This document shows positions 49,273 to 60,654 of a stretch of 64,000 nucleotides of DNA, one piece after another. The translations under genes were made by a program, and so were the position numbers. Origin of the DNA: Microbacterium esteraromaticum (GTDB lineage: Bacteria; Actinomycetota; Actinomycetes; Actinomycetales; Microbacteriaceae); the NCBI RefSeq assembly GCF_014084045.1, contig NZ_CP043732.1, forward strand, positions 1,488,001 to 1,552,000, written 5' to 3'. The notes beneath the pieces are model-generated. The model made no database searches and was not told the DNA's origin. It saw nothing but the letters and a program-made list of their open reading frames with translations. Within the stretch, counting starts at the first letter, position 1. Each line of letters opens with the position of its first letter.

Positions 49273-50202
49273 GTGAGCGCCGCGCAGACCCGACATGCCG
49301 CGCGTGAACCGCTCGCCGTCCGTGTGGCGACACCGATCGGCGTGCTGTTCACGGCGGTCGCGTCGCTGGCGACCCTGTGCGGAGTGCTCGCCACGCAGCC
49401 GCCCGCAGTACCTACGCCGCCCGCTCCGGCCGCGGCCATGGCGATCCCCGGGATCCTGGTCGACGCGCAGATCGCGGCGAACCCGTGTGCGTCCGACGAG
49501 GTTCGCGCCATGCTCGAGGCGGGCGACGACGCGGCCACCGTGATGTCGTTCGGAGGAGGGGCTGAATTCCGCGAGGCCGTCGTGAGTGGCAACGCGCCGT
49601 GCATCTCGCTCTCGGATCCGAGTCGATCGTGGGTGGTCGTCAACAAGCAGCGCCCGCTGGAGCCGGCGAGCTTCGCCCCGGCATCCCTCGCCGACATCGA
49701 CCTGCGCGCCACCACCCTCTCGAACGAGCTTCGACCAGAGCCCAAGCTCGCGCTCGAGGCGATGGCGGCCGACGCGCGTGCGGCCGGGGCGGGCGTCATC
49801 GGCGTCAACAACGGCTACCGCTCGTACGGGGTGCAGCAGCGCACCTACGGTGCGCACGTGCGCGATCGAGGCCAGAGCGGCGCGGATGCCGTGTCGGCGC
49901 GTCCTGGGTTCAGCGAGCATCAGAGCGGTCTCGCGTTCGACCTCGTCGCGTGCGACGCGACCTGCGGCAGCATCGAGGCGTTCGGGCCGACGGCTCAGGG
50001 GCGCTGGGTCGCCGAGAACGGGTGGCGCTACGGGTTCATCGTGCGCTACGAGCACGGTCACACCGGCACCACCGGCTACGCACCCGAGCCGTGGCACATC
50101 CGGTACATCGGACCCGAACTGGCGAAGGCGTATCACGACGGCGGATTCCACACACTCGAGGAGTTCTTCGGTCTTCCGCCGGCGCCGGACTACAGCCACT
50201 GA
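49273..50202 (+). CDS. VanY-type D-alanyl-D-alanine carboxypeptidase family protein
   Basis: A 310-residue exported peptidase-like protein. A hydrophobic N-terminal helix (about 20-45) anchors or exports it. The zinc peptidase region has NNGYRSYGVQQRTYG (about 179-193), SEHQSGLAFDLVA (about 214-226, the SxHxxGxAxD zinc motif) and EPWHIRYIG (about 271-279, the second zinc histidine). Members trim the last D-Ala of peptidoglycan stems. Four cysteines (NPC, APC, CDATC) may form disulfides outside the cell. It is a single gene after the LacI operon. Confidence 0.9.
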   Translation: MSAAQTRHAAREPLAVRVATPIGVLFTAVASLATLCGVLATQPPAVPTPPAPAAAMAIPGILVDAQIAANPCASDEVRAMLEAGDDAATVMSFGGGAEFREAVVSGNAPCISLSDPSRSWVVVNKQRPLEPASFAPASLADIDLRATTLSNELRPEPKLALEAMAADARAAGAGVIGVNNGYRSYGVQQRTYGAHVRDRGQSGADAVSARPGFSEHQSGLAFDLVACDATCGSIEAFGPTAQGRWVAENGWRYGFIVRYEHGHTGTTGYAPEPWHIRYIGPELAKAYHDGGFHTLEEFFGLPPAPDYSH

Positions 50203-50340
50203 GGCTGCTCTGAGGCATCCGACAAACGCGATACGCAGTGTCACGGTGTGTGAGACTTGTTCCCACAAATCACTGTTCGGCGGTGTCTTTCCGACCTAGA
50301 CTCGCCGTGCGAGGACGCACACGACTTTCAGGAGGACGCC

Positions 50341-51504
50341 ATGCAGCGCGACATCTACGAAGAGGATCACGAGGCCTTCCGCGACCTGGTCAAGGACTTC
50401 GTCAAGCGGCACGTCTCGAACGAGTCGATCGAGCGGTGGGATGCCGCGGGCGAGATCGACCGCGAGACGATGCTCGCCGCAGGCGAGGCCGGCATCATCG
50501 GCCTGTCCGTTCCCGAGGAGTTCGGCGGCGCGGGGATGCTGCAGGACTACCGCTTCCGCGCGATCGTGAACGAGGAGGTCATCGGCGCCGGCGCCGGCTC
50601 GCTGGCCGGCGCCCTCGGCATCCAGGACGACCTGGCCGTGCCCTACCTCGTGCACATGGGCACGCAGGCGCAGAAGGAGAAGTGGCTGCCGCGCATGGCG
50701 ACCGGCGAGATCCTCGGGGCCCTCGCGATGACCGACCCCGGCGCCGGCAGCGACCTGCGCGGCATCAAGACCAATGCCAAGAAGGTCGACGGCGGCTACA
50801 TCCTCAACGGGGCCAAGACATTCATCTCGTCCGGCACCACAGCCGACATCGTCGTCACCTTCGTCAAGACCGGAGAGGGCAACCGCCCCGACGCGTTCAG
50901 CCTGCTGATCGTCGAGAAGGGCATGGAGGGGTTCGACCAGGGAAAGAAGCTCAGCAAGATGGGCTTCCACGGGTGGGACACCGCCGAGCTCAGCTTCACC
51001 GACGTCTTCGTGCCCGACGAGAACCTCATCAGCGGCAAGGAGGGTCAGGGCTTCATCCAGCTGATGATGAACCTTCCGCTCGAGCGTCTGTCGATCGCCG
51101 TGTCGGCTGCGGCCGTGGTGCAGGCCGCCGTGAGGTGGACGGTCGAGTACACCAAGGACCGCGAGGCGTTCGGCGAGCGGGTCATCGACTTCCAGAACAC
51201 GCGGTTCCGCATCGCCGACATGGCGACCACCGCCGACGCCGTGTGGGCTTACGTCGACCGTGGCCTCAAGGCCTACGCCGACTCGAAGCTCACCGCCGAA
51301 GAGGCCGCGCAGCTGAAGTTCTGGGTGACCGAGCGCGAGTGGGAGGTGCTCGACATGGGCGTGCAGCTGCACGGCGGCTACGGCTACATCATGGAGTACC
51401 CGATCGCCCGCGCCTTCACCGACGCCCGCGTGCACCGCATCTACGGCGGCACGAACGAGATCATGCGCGAGATCGTCGGCCGCCAGATCGCAGGCAGGCG
51501 CTGA
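50341..51504 (+). CDS. acyl-CoA dehydrogenase
   Basis: A 387-residue FAD enzyme that introduces a double bond into acyl-CoA during fatty-acid or branched-chain acid breakdown. LGALAMTDPGAGSDLRGIKT (about 122-141) is the signature 1 region, GWDTAELSFTDVFVPDENLI a beta-domain motif, and QLHGGYGYIMEYPIARAFTD with HRIYGGTNEIMREIVGRQI (C-terminal) hold the catalytic Glu after YGGTN. AGGAGG lies six bases before ATG. TAGACT (50299-50304) about 37 bases upstream is a likely -10. A strong hairpin follows. Length is normal. Confidence 0.95.
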   Translation: MQRDIYEEDHEAFRDLVKDFVKRHVSNESIERWDAAGEIDRETMLAAGEAGIIGLSVPEEFGGAGMLQDYRFRAIVNEEVIGAGAGSLAGALGIQDDLAVPYLVHMGTQAQKEKWLPRMATGEILGALAMTDPGAGSDLRGIKTNAKKVDGGYILNGAKTFISSGTTADIVVTFVKTGEGNRPDAFSLLIVEKGMEGFDQGKKLSKMGFHGWDTAELSFTDVFVPDENLISGKEGQGFIQLMMNLPLERLSIAVSAAAVVQAAVRWTVEYTKDREAFGERVIDFQNTRFRIADMATTADAVWAYVDRGLKAYADSKLTAEEAAQLKFWVTEREWEVLDMGVQLHGGYGYIMEYPIARAFTDARVHRIYGGTNEIMREIVGRQIAGRR

Positions 51505-51534
51505 CCTCATCGCAGACGGCGCCGATGCGTCGCT

Positions 51535-51590
51535 CGAAAGATCAGAAGTGCAGGTTCCCGGCCCCGGGAGCCTGCACTTCTGATCTTTCG
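51535..51590. terminator. very long perfect hairpin terminator
   Basis: CGAAAGATCAGAAGTGCAGG (51535-51554) is exactly complementary to CCTGCACTTCTGATCTTTCG (51571-51590), with a further CCCGG/CCGGG pairing inside the loop. It lies between the convergent acyl-CoA dehydrogenase and siderophore-interacting protein genes and can stop both. Confidence 0.88.
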
Positions 51591-51616
51591 CCGTGGTTGA
51601 GGACCGGCGCGGCGGA

Positions 51617-52489
51617 TCAGGCGGGCCGCGCCGCGGCCGCGCGTGCCGCGTTCGACGCGGGTGACGCGGAGCCGATCTTCCAGTAGCCGGTGAAGCTCAC
51701 GAGGTGCTTGTCGACGCCCCGCTCGCCGACGAGCAGCCTGCGGCCGCCGGATGCGAGCGACTGCTCCCCCGCGATGTAGGCGTGAGCCCCGGCATCCGGC
51801 GAATCCGCCGAGCGCAGCGCGGCCAGCGCGCCAGCGCCAGGCGCGGCGGGGCCGGTGCGCACCACCCACCGCAGCTCGATGCCCTCGGGGTGCGGGAAGT
51901 CGAGCGCGTCGGCCTCCGTCGGCACCTCGACGATCGCGATTCCGGATGCCGTGGCCGGAAGCGACGCGCAGATGCCGGCGATCGCCGGCAGCGCCGTCTC
52001 ATCGCCCACGAGCACGACGCGCTCCTCGCCACGCGCCGGGTTGAACGAGAGCCCCTCGTCGATGATCAGCACATGCTCCCCGGGGGCGCAGGTCTCGGCC
52101 CAGCGCGACGCGGGCCCCGCCGTGCCGTCGGCCGCTGAGCCGTGCAGCACGAAGTCGACGTCGATCTCGGCACCCGCGTCGGCCGTCGCCGTGCGGTGCG
52201 CGCGGATCGTGTAGTTGCGCAGGACGGGTCGCTCGCCGTCGGGGATCCGCAGGAACTTCAGATAGCCGAACACCTTGTTGGCCTTCGCCGGGACCCGCTC
52301 GAGCCCGGCCTCGCCGCTGATCGGCAGGAACAGCCGCACCCACTGGTCGTAGCCCATCGGCTGGAACCGGTCGATGTCGCCGCCGCCGAGCGTGACGCGC
52401 ATCCATCCGGGTGAGAGCCGCTCGGTGCGCAGCACGGTCAGGTGCAGAAGCTCGGCCGATGCCGGCTTGACGATCTTGCTGATGGACAT
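51617..52489 (-). CDS. siderophore-interacting (SIP) FAD-dependent reductase
   Basis: A 290-residue ferric-siderophore reductase of the ViuB/YqjH type, which releases iron in the cytosol with a flavin. RVTLGGGDIDRFQPMGYDQW (about 31-50), VLRNYTIRAHR (about 89-99, the RxYTxR FAD-binding motif), HGSAADGTAGPASRWAE and VLVGDETALPAIAGI (about 161-175) are characteristic. The C-terminal KHLVSFTGYWKIG is the family end. ATG 52489 is supported by GAGAGG. It sits ten bases downstream of the ECF importer gene in one operon, linking that importer to iron. The DtxR-like box upstream of the operon agrees. Confidence 0.92.
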   Translation of the reverse strand: MSISKIVKPASAELLHLTVLRTERLSPGWMRVTLGGGDIDRFQPMGYDQWVRLFLPISGEAGLERVPAKANKVFGYLKFLRIPDGERPVLRNYTIRAHRTATADAGAEIDVDFVLHGSAADGTAGPASRWAETCAPGEHVLIIDEGLSFNPARGEERVVLVGDETALPAIAGICASLPATASGIAIVEVPTEADALDFPHPEGIELRWVVRTGPAAPGAGALAALRSADSPDAGAHAYIAGEQSLASGGRRLLVGERGVDKHLVSFTGYWKIGSASPASNAARAAAARPA

Positions 52490-52499
52490 GAGTCGCCTC

Positions 52500-54893
52500 T
52501 CAGATGGGCTGCCAGGGGAAGGTGACGGTGAAGACGACGGCCGACGCCAGCAGCACCGCTGCGGTGAAGATCGTGTCGCGTGCACGCCAGACGATGAGGT
52601 GCCGCTCCGTGCGGGAGGCGTGGGCGCCGAAGGCGCGGGCATCCATCGACAGCGCGACCCGCTCGGCATGGCGGATGCCCGACGCCAGCAGCGGCACGAT
52701 GTATCCCCAGCCGCGCACGAGCCTCGCCAACGGCCCCTTGCCTCCGCCGTGCCCGCGCACCCGGTGCGCGGCGCGGATGATCGACAGCTCGTATCCGAAC
52801 CGCGGAACGAAGCGGTACGCCGCCAGGGCCGTGTACCCGATCCGGTACGGCACCCGAAGCTGCTGCACGGCGGCGCGCACGAGGTCGGGGCCGCTCGTGG
52901 TCAGGCCGCTCACGAGTGCGAGCGCGAGGATCGCGGCCAGGCGCAGCGCGGTCGCGAGACCGACGACCAGAGCCCCGGACCGCAGCGTCCAGTCTCCGAT
53001 CGTCAGCACCGCATCGGTGCCCGACACCTGCCCCGGGTCGATCCACACCCCGAAGCCGACGGTGAGCACGGCGATGGCGATCGGCACGCCGAGCAGCAGC
53101 ACCGCGCAGGCGCGGCGGGTGAGTCGTGCGCCGGTGAGCACCACGAGATACGCCAGCGAGAGGAGGATCGCCGGGGTCAGCAGATCGCGGGTGAACGCCA
53201 GCAGCACCATCGCTGGCACGACCGCGCCCAGCTTGGCGAGCGGGTTGAGCGCATGCAGCCAGAACCGCGGAGGCACCGCGGCGTCGGCGTACGGATCGGT
53301 CGGGGTGGGCTCGGTCGCAGGCGAGACCCCGGATGCCGTGGCAGGCGGCGCCTCACCACTCTGCTCCGCTCGCAGGACATCGGCGGTCGGGCCGGACGCG
53401 ACCACCTTCCCGCCGTCGAGCAGCACAGCGTGGGTGGCGTACTCCTCTACCAGGCGTCGATCGTGCGTGACGATCACGACGGTCGTGCCGCGGCGCTGCA
53501 GATCCTGCAGCATGCCGAGCAGCTCGGCGGCCCGCGCACGATCCTGGCCGAAGGTGGGCTCGTCGAGCGCGATCACCGCCGGGCGGGCGATCAGTGCGGT
53601 GCCGACCGACAGGCGGCGCTTCTCTCCGCCCGAGAGCAGGAACGGGTGCACATCGGCCTTCGCCTGCAGGTCGAGGCGCGTGAGCATCTCGTCGACGCGT
53701 TCGTCGATGTCGGCGGGGTCGAGGCGCTGCAGGCGCAGTCCATGCGAGAGCTCGTCGCGCACGGTGCCCGCGATGAACTGGTGCTCGGGGTTCTGGAACA
53801 CGAAGCCCACGCGAGAGGCGAGAAGGCGCGGCGAGGCGCGGCCGGCATCCAGCCCCTCGATCAGCACCTCGCCCGCGGTCGGCGGCACCACCCCGCCGAG
53901 GGCCTGCAGCAGCGTCGTCTTGCCGGCGCCGTTGGCGCCGATCATCGCGGTGAACGACCCCGCCGTGATCTCGAGGGACGGCACATCGAGTACGCGCGTG
54001 CCGTGCTTGTCGACGACCAGATCGCGCACCGAGATCGCGGAGCTCCCATCGGACAGGGCCGGGCCAGCCGCGCTCGCCGCGACGGCGGTCGCTGGGCCAG
54101 CCGCGCTCGCCGCGGGCGACGGGCCGAGGTCGAATGCCGGCAGGACGCCGAGTCCGCGCAGCGTGTCCGCATGCTCGTGGATGACCTGCTGCGGCGGCCC
54201 GTCGAGCAGCAGTCGGCCGTCATGATCCAGCACCATCACCCGGGTCGCGAGGTCGATCGCCGCATCGACGTCGTGCTCGACCAGCACGATCGCACGCTCC
54301 CCGGCATCCCGGACGAGAGCCGCGAGCGCGGCATAGACGTCCTGCACACCCTGCGGATCCAGATTCGCGGTCGGCTCGTCGAGCACGATCACCCGTGAGC
54401 GCACAGCCAGGGCGCAGGCGATCGCGAGACGCTGCCGGCCGCCGCCCGAGAGGAGATCGGGGTTCCAGCGGCGGCGGCTCCAGAGCCCGACACGACCCAG
54501 CGCATGCTCTGAGCGGGCGAGGACCTCGGATGCAGGGAGGCGGAGGTTCTCGAGAGCGAAGGCGACCTCGTCGAGCACGGTTCCGGTGACGAGCTGAGAA
54601 TCGGGGTCCTGGAAGACCAGCGACACCTCGGTGCTGAGCTCGGCGACCGGCGCGTCGCGGGTATCACGGCCGGCGACGTGCACCGTGCCGTCGAGCCGTG
54701 CCTCGACGGACTGCGGGATGAGCCCGTTCAGCGCGAGGGTGAGGGTGGATTTGCCCGACCCGCTCGGGCCGAGCACCAGGACCACCTCTCCCGGATGCAC
54801 GTCGAACGAGATGCCGCTCGGGGAGGGGTGCGCGGCGCCCGCGTGCGTGACGCTGAGGTCGCGCACGCGCAGCAGGGGCGCGGAAGAGCGCAC
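52500..54893 (-). CDS. ECF importer: fused ATPase-ATPase-transmembrane protein (EcfA-A-T)
   Basis: A 797-residue fusion of three energy-coupling-factor parts. NBD 1: GPSGSGKST (about 43-51), [13 protein letters not shown] (Q-loop typical of ECF), [16 protein letters not shown] and [13 protein letters not shown]. Linker about 258-290 (Ala/Pro/Ser-rich). NBD 2: [49 protein letters not shown] and [11 protein letters not shown] domain from about 545: [20 protein letters not shown], five or so helices, with the coupling motifs [11 protein letters not shown] and ARAFGAH. It works with the S component upstream. Starts with GTG; AGAGGA is at good distance. Confidence 0.93.
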   Translation of the reverse strand: MRSSAPLLRVRDLSVTHAGAAHPSPSGISFDVHPGEVVLVLGPSGSGKSTLTLALNGLIPQSVEARLDGTVHVAGRDTRDAPVAELSTEVSLVFQDPDSQLVTGTVLDEVAFALENLRLPASEVLARSEHALGRVGLWSRRRWNPDLLSGGGRQRLAIACALAVRSRVIVLDEPTANLDPQGVQDVYAALAALVRDAGERAIVLVEHDVDAAIDLATRVMVLDHDGRLLLDGPPQQVIHEHADTLRGLGVLPAFDLGPSPAASAAGPATAVAASAAGPALSDGSSAISVRDLVVDKHGTRVLDVPSLEITAGSFTAMIGANGAGKTTLLQALGGVVPPTAGEVLIEGLDAGRASPRLLASRVGFVFQNPEHQFIAGTVRDELSHGLRLQRLDPADIDERVDEMLTRLDLQAKADVHPFLLSGGEKRRLSVGTALIARPAVIALDEPTFGQDRARAAELLGMLQDLQRRGTTVVIVTHDRRLVEEYATHAVLLDGGKVVASGPTADVLRAEQSGEAPPATASGVSPATEPTPTDPYADAAVPPRFWLHALNPLAKLGAVVPAMVLLAFTRDLLTPAILLSLAYLVVLTGARLTRRACAVLLLGVPIAIAVLTVGFGVWIDPGQVSGTDAVLTIGDWTLRSGALVVGLATALRLAAILALALVSGLTTSGPDLVRAAVQQLRVPYRIGYTALAAYRFVPRFGYELSIIRAAHRVRGHGGGKGPLARLVRGWGYIVPLLASGIRHAERVALSMDARAFGAHASRTERHLIVWRARDTIFTAAVLLASAVVFTVTFPWQPI

Positions 54894-54930
54894 GGCGGGT
54901 CCTCTGTGAGCGGGCGGTTCAGTACCAACT

Positions 54931-54947
54931 TAGCCTGCCCTAACCTG
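54931..54947 (-). promoter_or_regulatory. DtxR/IdeR-like iron box
   Basis: On the minus strand AGGTTAGGGCAGGCTAA matches the consensus TTAGGTTAGGCTAACCTAA in about 13 of 17 aligned positions, including the complete AGGTTAG half. It lies between the S-component gene and the fused importer-SIP genes, 38 bases before the importer start. Iron-dependent repression is inferred. Confidence 0.55.
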
Positions 54948-54974
54948 CGATGTCGCGGAGGTGCAGGGTCGCGC

Positions 54975-55517
54975 TCAGCGCGGGGCGACTCCCGCCCTCC
55001 GCAGCGCGTTGCCGATCGCGATGCCGACGGCCGTCCAGGCGATCGGGCCGAGCACCGAGATGACCAGATAGCTCAGCTGCACCCATGGCGCGAAGCGCGC
55101 AAGGTCGACGACGACGGCGACCACGACGGCCACGATCACGCCGATGATCGCGGCCGAGACGAAGAAGCGCCAGCGTCCCCATGCCCGATAGCGGGTGAGG
55201 GCGGCCACCCCCTCCTGGATCGCGCCGAAGAGCAGGGCGGTGCCGATGAAGCGCATCGCCCACATCGGGGTGAACGCGCTCGAGATGAGCGCAGCGATCA
55301 CGTGCGTGATCAGGGCGACCATGGGCCTGCGCAGCACCTCCTGGGCGATGATGCCCGGGAGCACGTGCACGCCCAGCACGAGGCCGTAGAGGTACGGCAC
55401 CAGCGTGATCACGCCCACGGTGACGAGCCCCGCGATACCGCCGAGGATGCCGGTGGCGACGCCGATGGCAGCGCAGACGAGAAGGGTGCGCGTGCTCAGC
55501 GCCGGTCGGGATGCCAC
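54975..55517 (-). CDS. ECF transporter S component
   Basis: A 180-residue, six-helix membrane protein that would bind the substrate for the fused ECF importer downstream. [20 protein letters not shown] near the start, [40 protein letters not shown] and [20 protein letters not shown] resemble the YkoE-like group; YkoE is linked to thiamine precursors, but here the partner SIP reductase and iron box point to an iron chelate or heme-like ligand. It is 81 bases upstream of the importer, same direction. Divergent from recQ. Confidence 0.85.
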   Translation of the reverse strand: MASRPALSTRTLLVCAAIGVATGILGGIAGLVTVGVITLVPYLYGLVLGVHVLPGIIAQEVLRRPMVALITHVIAALISSAFTPMWAMRFIGTALLFGAIQEGVAALTRYRAWGRWRFFVSAAIIGVIVAVVVAVVVDLARFAPWVQLSYLVISVLGPIAWTAVGIAIGNALRRAGVAPR

Positions 55518-55586
55518 CCCGCAAGGCTATCGGGCGCCGCCGACCTCGGGCTGTGGACGACGGGAGCCGATGTCGGCGCCGATGGC

Positions 55587-55592
55587 TACGCT
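55587..55592 (+). promoter_or_regulatory. -10 box TACGCT, leaderless pattern (recQ)
   Basis: TACGCT is followed by six bases (GGAGGG) and the recQ ATG at 55599. The GGAGG directly abuts the start, as in the gene at 13769. Confidence 0.45.
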
Positions 55593-55598
55593 GGAGGG

Positions 55599-57608
<2,010 letters not shown>

Positions 57609-57789
57609 GCCACGTCTCTGCTGTTTCGGTGCTGCGAGTGCTGGACGCCCTGGTCTGCGGCCCCCTCGGCTGGCGCCTAGGTGGTGACCGCTGCTCATCG
57701 CCCTGATGGTTTGGGGAGTCGTGCGGCTTCGTGACCCCTGAATGTCGTATTTTCGTTCGAATGTCGGTGCTGGTCGGAATCATGGATGC

Positions 57790-59390
57790 ATGGCCATCTT
57801 CACCGGTATCGATGCCCAGGTCGCGGCTCTGCGTGACCTGCTCGGTGACGATGTCACGGTGGGCGACCTGGCGGCGCGGATGTCGTCGTTCAGTGGCGAG
57901 AAGCTCGTCGATGCGATGACCGCGGCCGCCGCTCTGGTGCAGTGTGCGGAGCGGATCGGGATCATCGGCGCGGGCATCGTCGCCACCCGCTCCCGCCGGG
58001 AAGTGAGGCAGGACGGTTTGGCGCAGTCCCGTGGGCATCGGTCTCCGGCGGCGCTGGTGCAGGAGATCACCGGCACCAGCCACGCCGACGCGCAGCGTCA
58101 GGTGCGCCTGGGCCAGTCGATCCTCGACGCCGAGGCCGCCGCAGCCGGCGAGTCGGCAGCCGCTGGTCCGGATGCCGCTGACAAGGGCAACACTGGCTTC
58201 GGAACGGACACGACCGAAGGATCCGGTGCGGGTGCGGGTGCGGATACCGAATCCGGCGCAGACGGGACCGGGTCCCTGGTGCGGGTGATGGCACCGGTCC
58301 GGATGCCAGTCTGCTCCCCGGGCGGGGAGCCCCGCATGCGCCGTGACATGCGCCGCTGTCGGCGGCGCTGCTGGAGGGGCGGATCTCCCCCGCCCAGCAC
58401 GACGCGATCCAGCGCGGCCTGGGCCACCCGATCGACGACACTCCCGACACGCACGCCGCGTGGACTGCGGCTGCCGAGCAGTTGATCGGGGACGCGGCGG
58501 AGCGGACCGTCGAAGAGCTGCGCGTCCAGGCCAGGGCGATCCGTGACCAGCTGGATCCGGAGGGTGCCGAGCGGCGGTACCTGGAGCGGTATGAGCGGCG
58601 CGCGTTCCGGATCTGGACCGACGCCGACGGCATCGAGCACGGGCGGATCGAGTTCGAAGACGACGGCGCCGCGTGGATCCGCACCATCCGCGACGCCACC
58701 CTCCGCCCACGACGGGGCGGACCCCGCTTCGTGGATGCCGCCGAGGCCCGCCAGGCCGCGGACCTGTCCGCGGATGCGCGGACGAACGATCAGCTCAGCT
58801 ACGACCTGCTCATCGACCTGCTGCGCGCCGGAGCCCTCGCAGACGCCGCAACGGTGTTCGGCACCCGGCAGGCCGGGGTGCGCATCGTCACCATCGTCGA
58901 CGACCCCGGCGGTGCGACCTCGGCCCGCACGGAGGACTACGGCCACCCGATCCCCACCACCGCCGTCGACCGGAAGATCTGCGAAACGGGCACGGTCACG
59001 ATCTCCATCGACAGAACAGGCAACCCGCTCGACGTCGGCCGGGAGCACCGCCTGTTCACACCCCGCCAGCGCATCGCCCTCGCCATCCGCGACGGCGGCT
59101 GCCGGTGGAAAGGCTGCGACCGCCCCGCCTCCTACTGCGAAGCACACCACATCGACGAATGGCACAGAGACGGCGGACGCACCGACATCGACCGCGGCAT
59201 CCTCCTCTGCCGCCACCACCATGTGCAACTCCACCACGGCGGCTGGCGCATCACCCGACACGGCACAGACCACTTCACCCTGCACCCACCCGGCAACAGA
59301 CCAGCCATCCCCCTCATGCCCCGAACCGCACTCACCGCAGCCTGGGCAGGAATCGACCCACCACCACCCCGCTTCACACCAGCCGCCTGA
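57790..59390 (+). pseudogene. DUF222/REP13E12-like HNH endonuclease, frame-disrupted
   Basis: A member of the 13E12 repeat family common in Microbacterium and mycobacteria. The first part (57790 to about 58310) has the DUF222 start MAIFTGIDAQVAALRDLLGD and RSPAALVQEITGTSHADAQR. The later part (in another frame, from about 58355, ATG at 58482) has EGRISPAQHDAIQRGLGHPI and TRTNDQLSYDLLIDLLRAGA, and the intact HNH zinc finger CRWKGCDRPASYCEAHHIDE...ILLCRHHH. The frame changes around 58310-58355, apparently more than once because the third frame is also briefly used. I treat it as decayed, though sequence errors could contribute. 57609-57789 upstream holds no gene. Confidence 0.85.
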
Positions 59391-59478
59391 GCGCCGGGGC
59401 GGCTCCGGCCGAGCTCAGCGACACGAACCGGCCGAGGCCGAGGTCACACCGCCGGCTCGGCGGCGTCCGTCAAGCGCA

Positions 59479-59946
59479 ATGTGCACGACCGCAAGTCCGG
59501 CGCCCGATGTTGTTCGCAGTGAGCGCCTAGATTCGGAGAATAACCGAATTCGTGCGCTTCCAGAGCATGGCGCCGAACCGACGGGGCGATTCCCTGGCGT
59601 CTTCGCTCTCGTGAACGGCCTCCTGCGCGGCGGTGCTCTCTCCATCGAGGATGCACAGCGGGTGCGGGAGTGCAATGCGCGAGCCAACGCGTCGTACACC
59701 GATCCGACTACGGTCATCCCCGATTGCTACGACCCGGTCGATCACCCCGGAGCAGGGTCGTGGTTCAAATCCTCCGCGACTTCGCTCCTCGAACTGACCC
59801 GAGAGTATCTGGACATCCTGGATCGCTACGGAGTGCTCTGGGTCGAGCTCCGCACCGCCACACCGGGAAGGATCACCTATGAGGACGACGTCCAAGCGGT
59901 CGCCGTACCCTTTGCCTACCCGGGAGACTGGCCTTTCGAAACCTGA
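59479..59946 (+). CDS. hypothetical protein downstream of the 13E12 gene
   Basis: A 155-residue protein that I do not recognise. The convincing part starts near residue 30: FPGVFALVNGLLRGGALSIE, RVRECNARANASYTDPTTVI and WFKSSATSLLELTREYLDIL, ending in VAVPFAYPGDWPFET. It looks like a small soluble alpha/beta protein, with an Asp/Tyr/Trp-rich end. ATG 59479 is a guess; TAGATT near 59527 might mark a later start. GC content is lower than in the neighbours (for example AATAACCGAATTCG), hinting at acquired DNA. Confidence 0.5.
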   Translation: MCTTASPAPDVVRSERLDSENNRIRALPEHGAEPTGRFPGVFALVNGLLRGGALSIEDAQRVRECNARANASYTDPTTVIPDCYDPVDHPGAGSWFKSSATSLLELTREYLDILDRYGVLWVELRTATPGRITYEDDVQAVAVPFAYPGDWPFET

Positions 59947-60065
59947 CGCCAGCTGTGCTTACCGGACCAGGTGGTGTGCAGGCGCGGGAACCGCTGTCTA
60001 GCAGAGTCAGCCCAGCTGGAGGACTCGAGGTGATCGCCGCGCACCAAGCGCCGTCCCTTGACCGG

Positions 60066-60116
60066 CTCGCACGAAACACAGGAGCCGATCGGCAGAAGCA
60101 TCCTGCATTTCGTGCG
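60066..60116. other. inverted repeat in non-coding interval 59947-60154
   Basis: TCGCACGAAA (60066-60075) and TTTCGTGCGA (60107-60116) are perfectly complementary across 31 bases. It lies between the hypothetical gene and the end of the OsmC gene. It might act as terminator DNA or be a remnant repeat; nothing else is seen in this interval. Confidence 0.45.
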
Positions 60117-60154
60117 AACTCCTGCGATTCGCGAGTGCCAGAGTCGGGCGAAGC

Positions 60155-60568
60155 TCAGCCCGCGAACTCCTCGGCATGCACCCGCACCGTCGTCGCTCCC
60201 TGCAGCAGCTTCGACACCGGGCAGCGCGCATGCGCGCGCTGCAGCAGGTCCGACGTCTCGTCCAGTGATAGCCCCTCCGCAGACAGATACGTGTCGACGT
60301 GGAACTCGTATCCCGGTCCTTCCGACGCATCGTGCAGCTCCACCTCGATGCGCACCGCCGTGCGGCGCTCGCGCTTCACCAGCGCCTGTGCGGTGGCGTT
60401 CAGGCACGTCGACCAGGCGAGCGCCAGCAGCTGCTCCGGGTTCGAGGCATCCGGGTCCGGATTCGGCGCCAGGGGAGAGGCGACCGGCACCTCCATCCCG
60501 CCCGTCACCCGGGCCGTGCCCGTTCCTCCGTCGCCGTTGATCGCTTCCGTCCGGTACCTGAGGGTCAT
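60155..60568 (-). CDS. OsmC/Ohr family peroxiredoxin-like protein
   Basis: A 137-residue organic hydroperoxide resistance protein. It has both catalytic cysteines: LAWSTCLNATAQAL (Cys near 54) and HARCPVSKLLQG (Cys near 118), with SNPEQLLALAWS before the first. It reduces lipid and organic peroxides with thiols. TATAGT lies exactly six bases before ATG 60568, giving a leaderless start; longer frames upstream lack support. It is divergent from the methionine importer operon, with 86 bases between. Confidence 0.9.
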   Translation of the reverse strand: MTLRYRTEAINGDGGTGTARVTGGMEVPVASPLAPNPDPDASNPEQLLALAWSTCLNATAQALVKRERRTAVRIEVELHDASEGPGYEFHVDTYLSAEGLSLDETSDLLQRAHARCPVSKLLQGATTVRVHAEEFAG

Positions 60569-60574
60569 AGCCCA

Positions 60575-60580
60575 ACTATA
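60575..60580 (-). promoter_or_regulatory. -10 box TATAGT, leaderless pattern (ohr-like)
   Basis: TATAGT on the minus strand is near-consensus and ends six bases before the ATG at 60568; it is the best single -10 match in the set. Confidence 0.6.
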
Positions 60581-60654
60581 ATTTGGATCACGTACAGAAA
60601 GTGCCGTTCGGCCCGTGGGGCCGGCCCGCACCCCTCCTCTCACGAAAGACGGCG

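Noticed and set aside
60569-60654. SAM riboswitch upstream of metN
   Set aside because: The 86-base gap is too short and shows no S-box core or kink-turn sequence.
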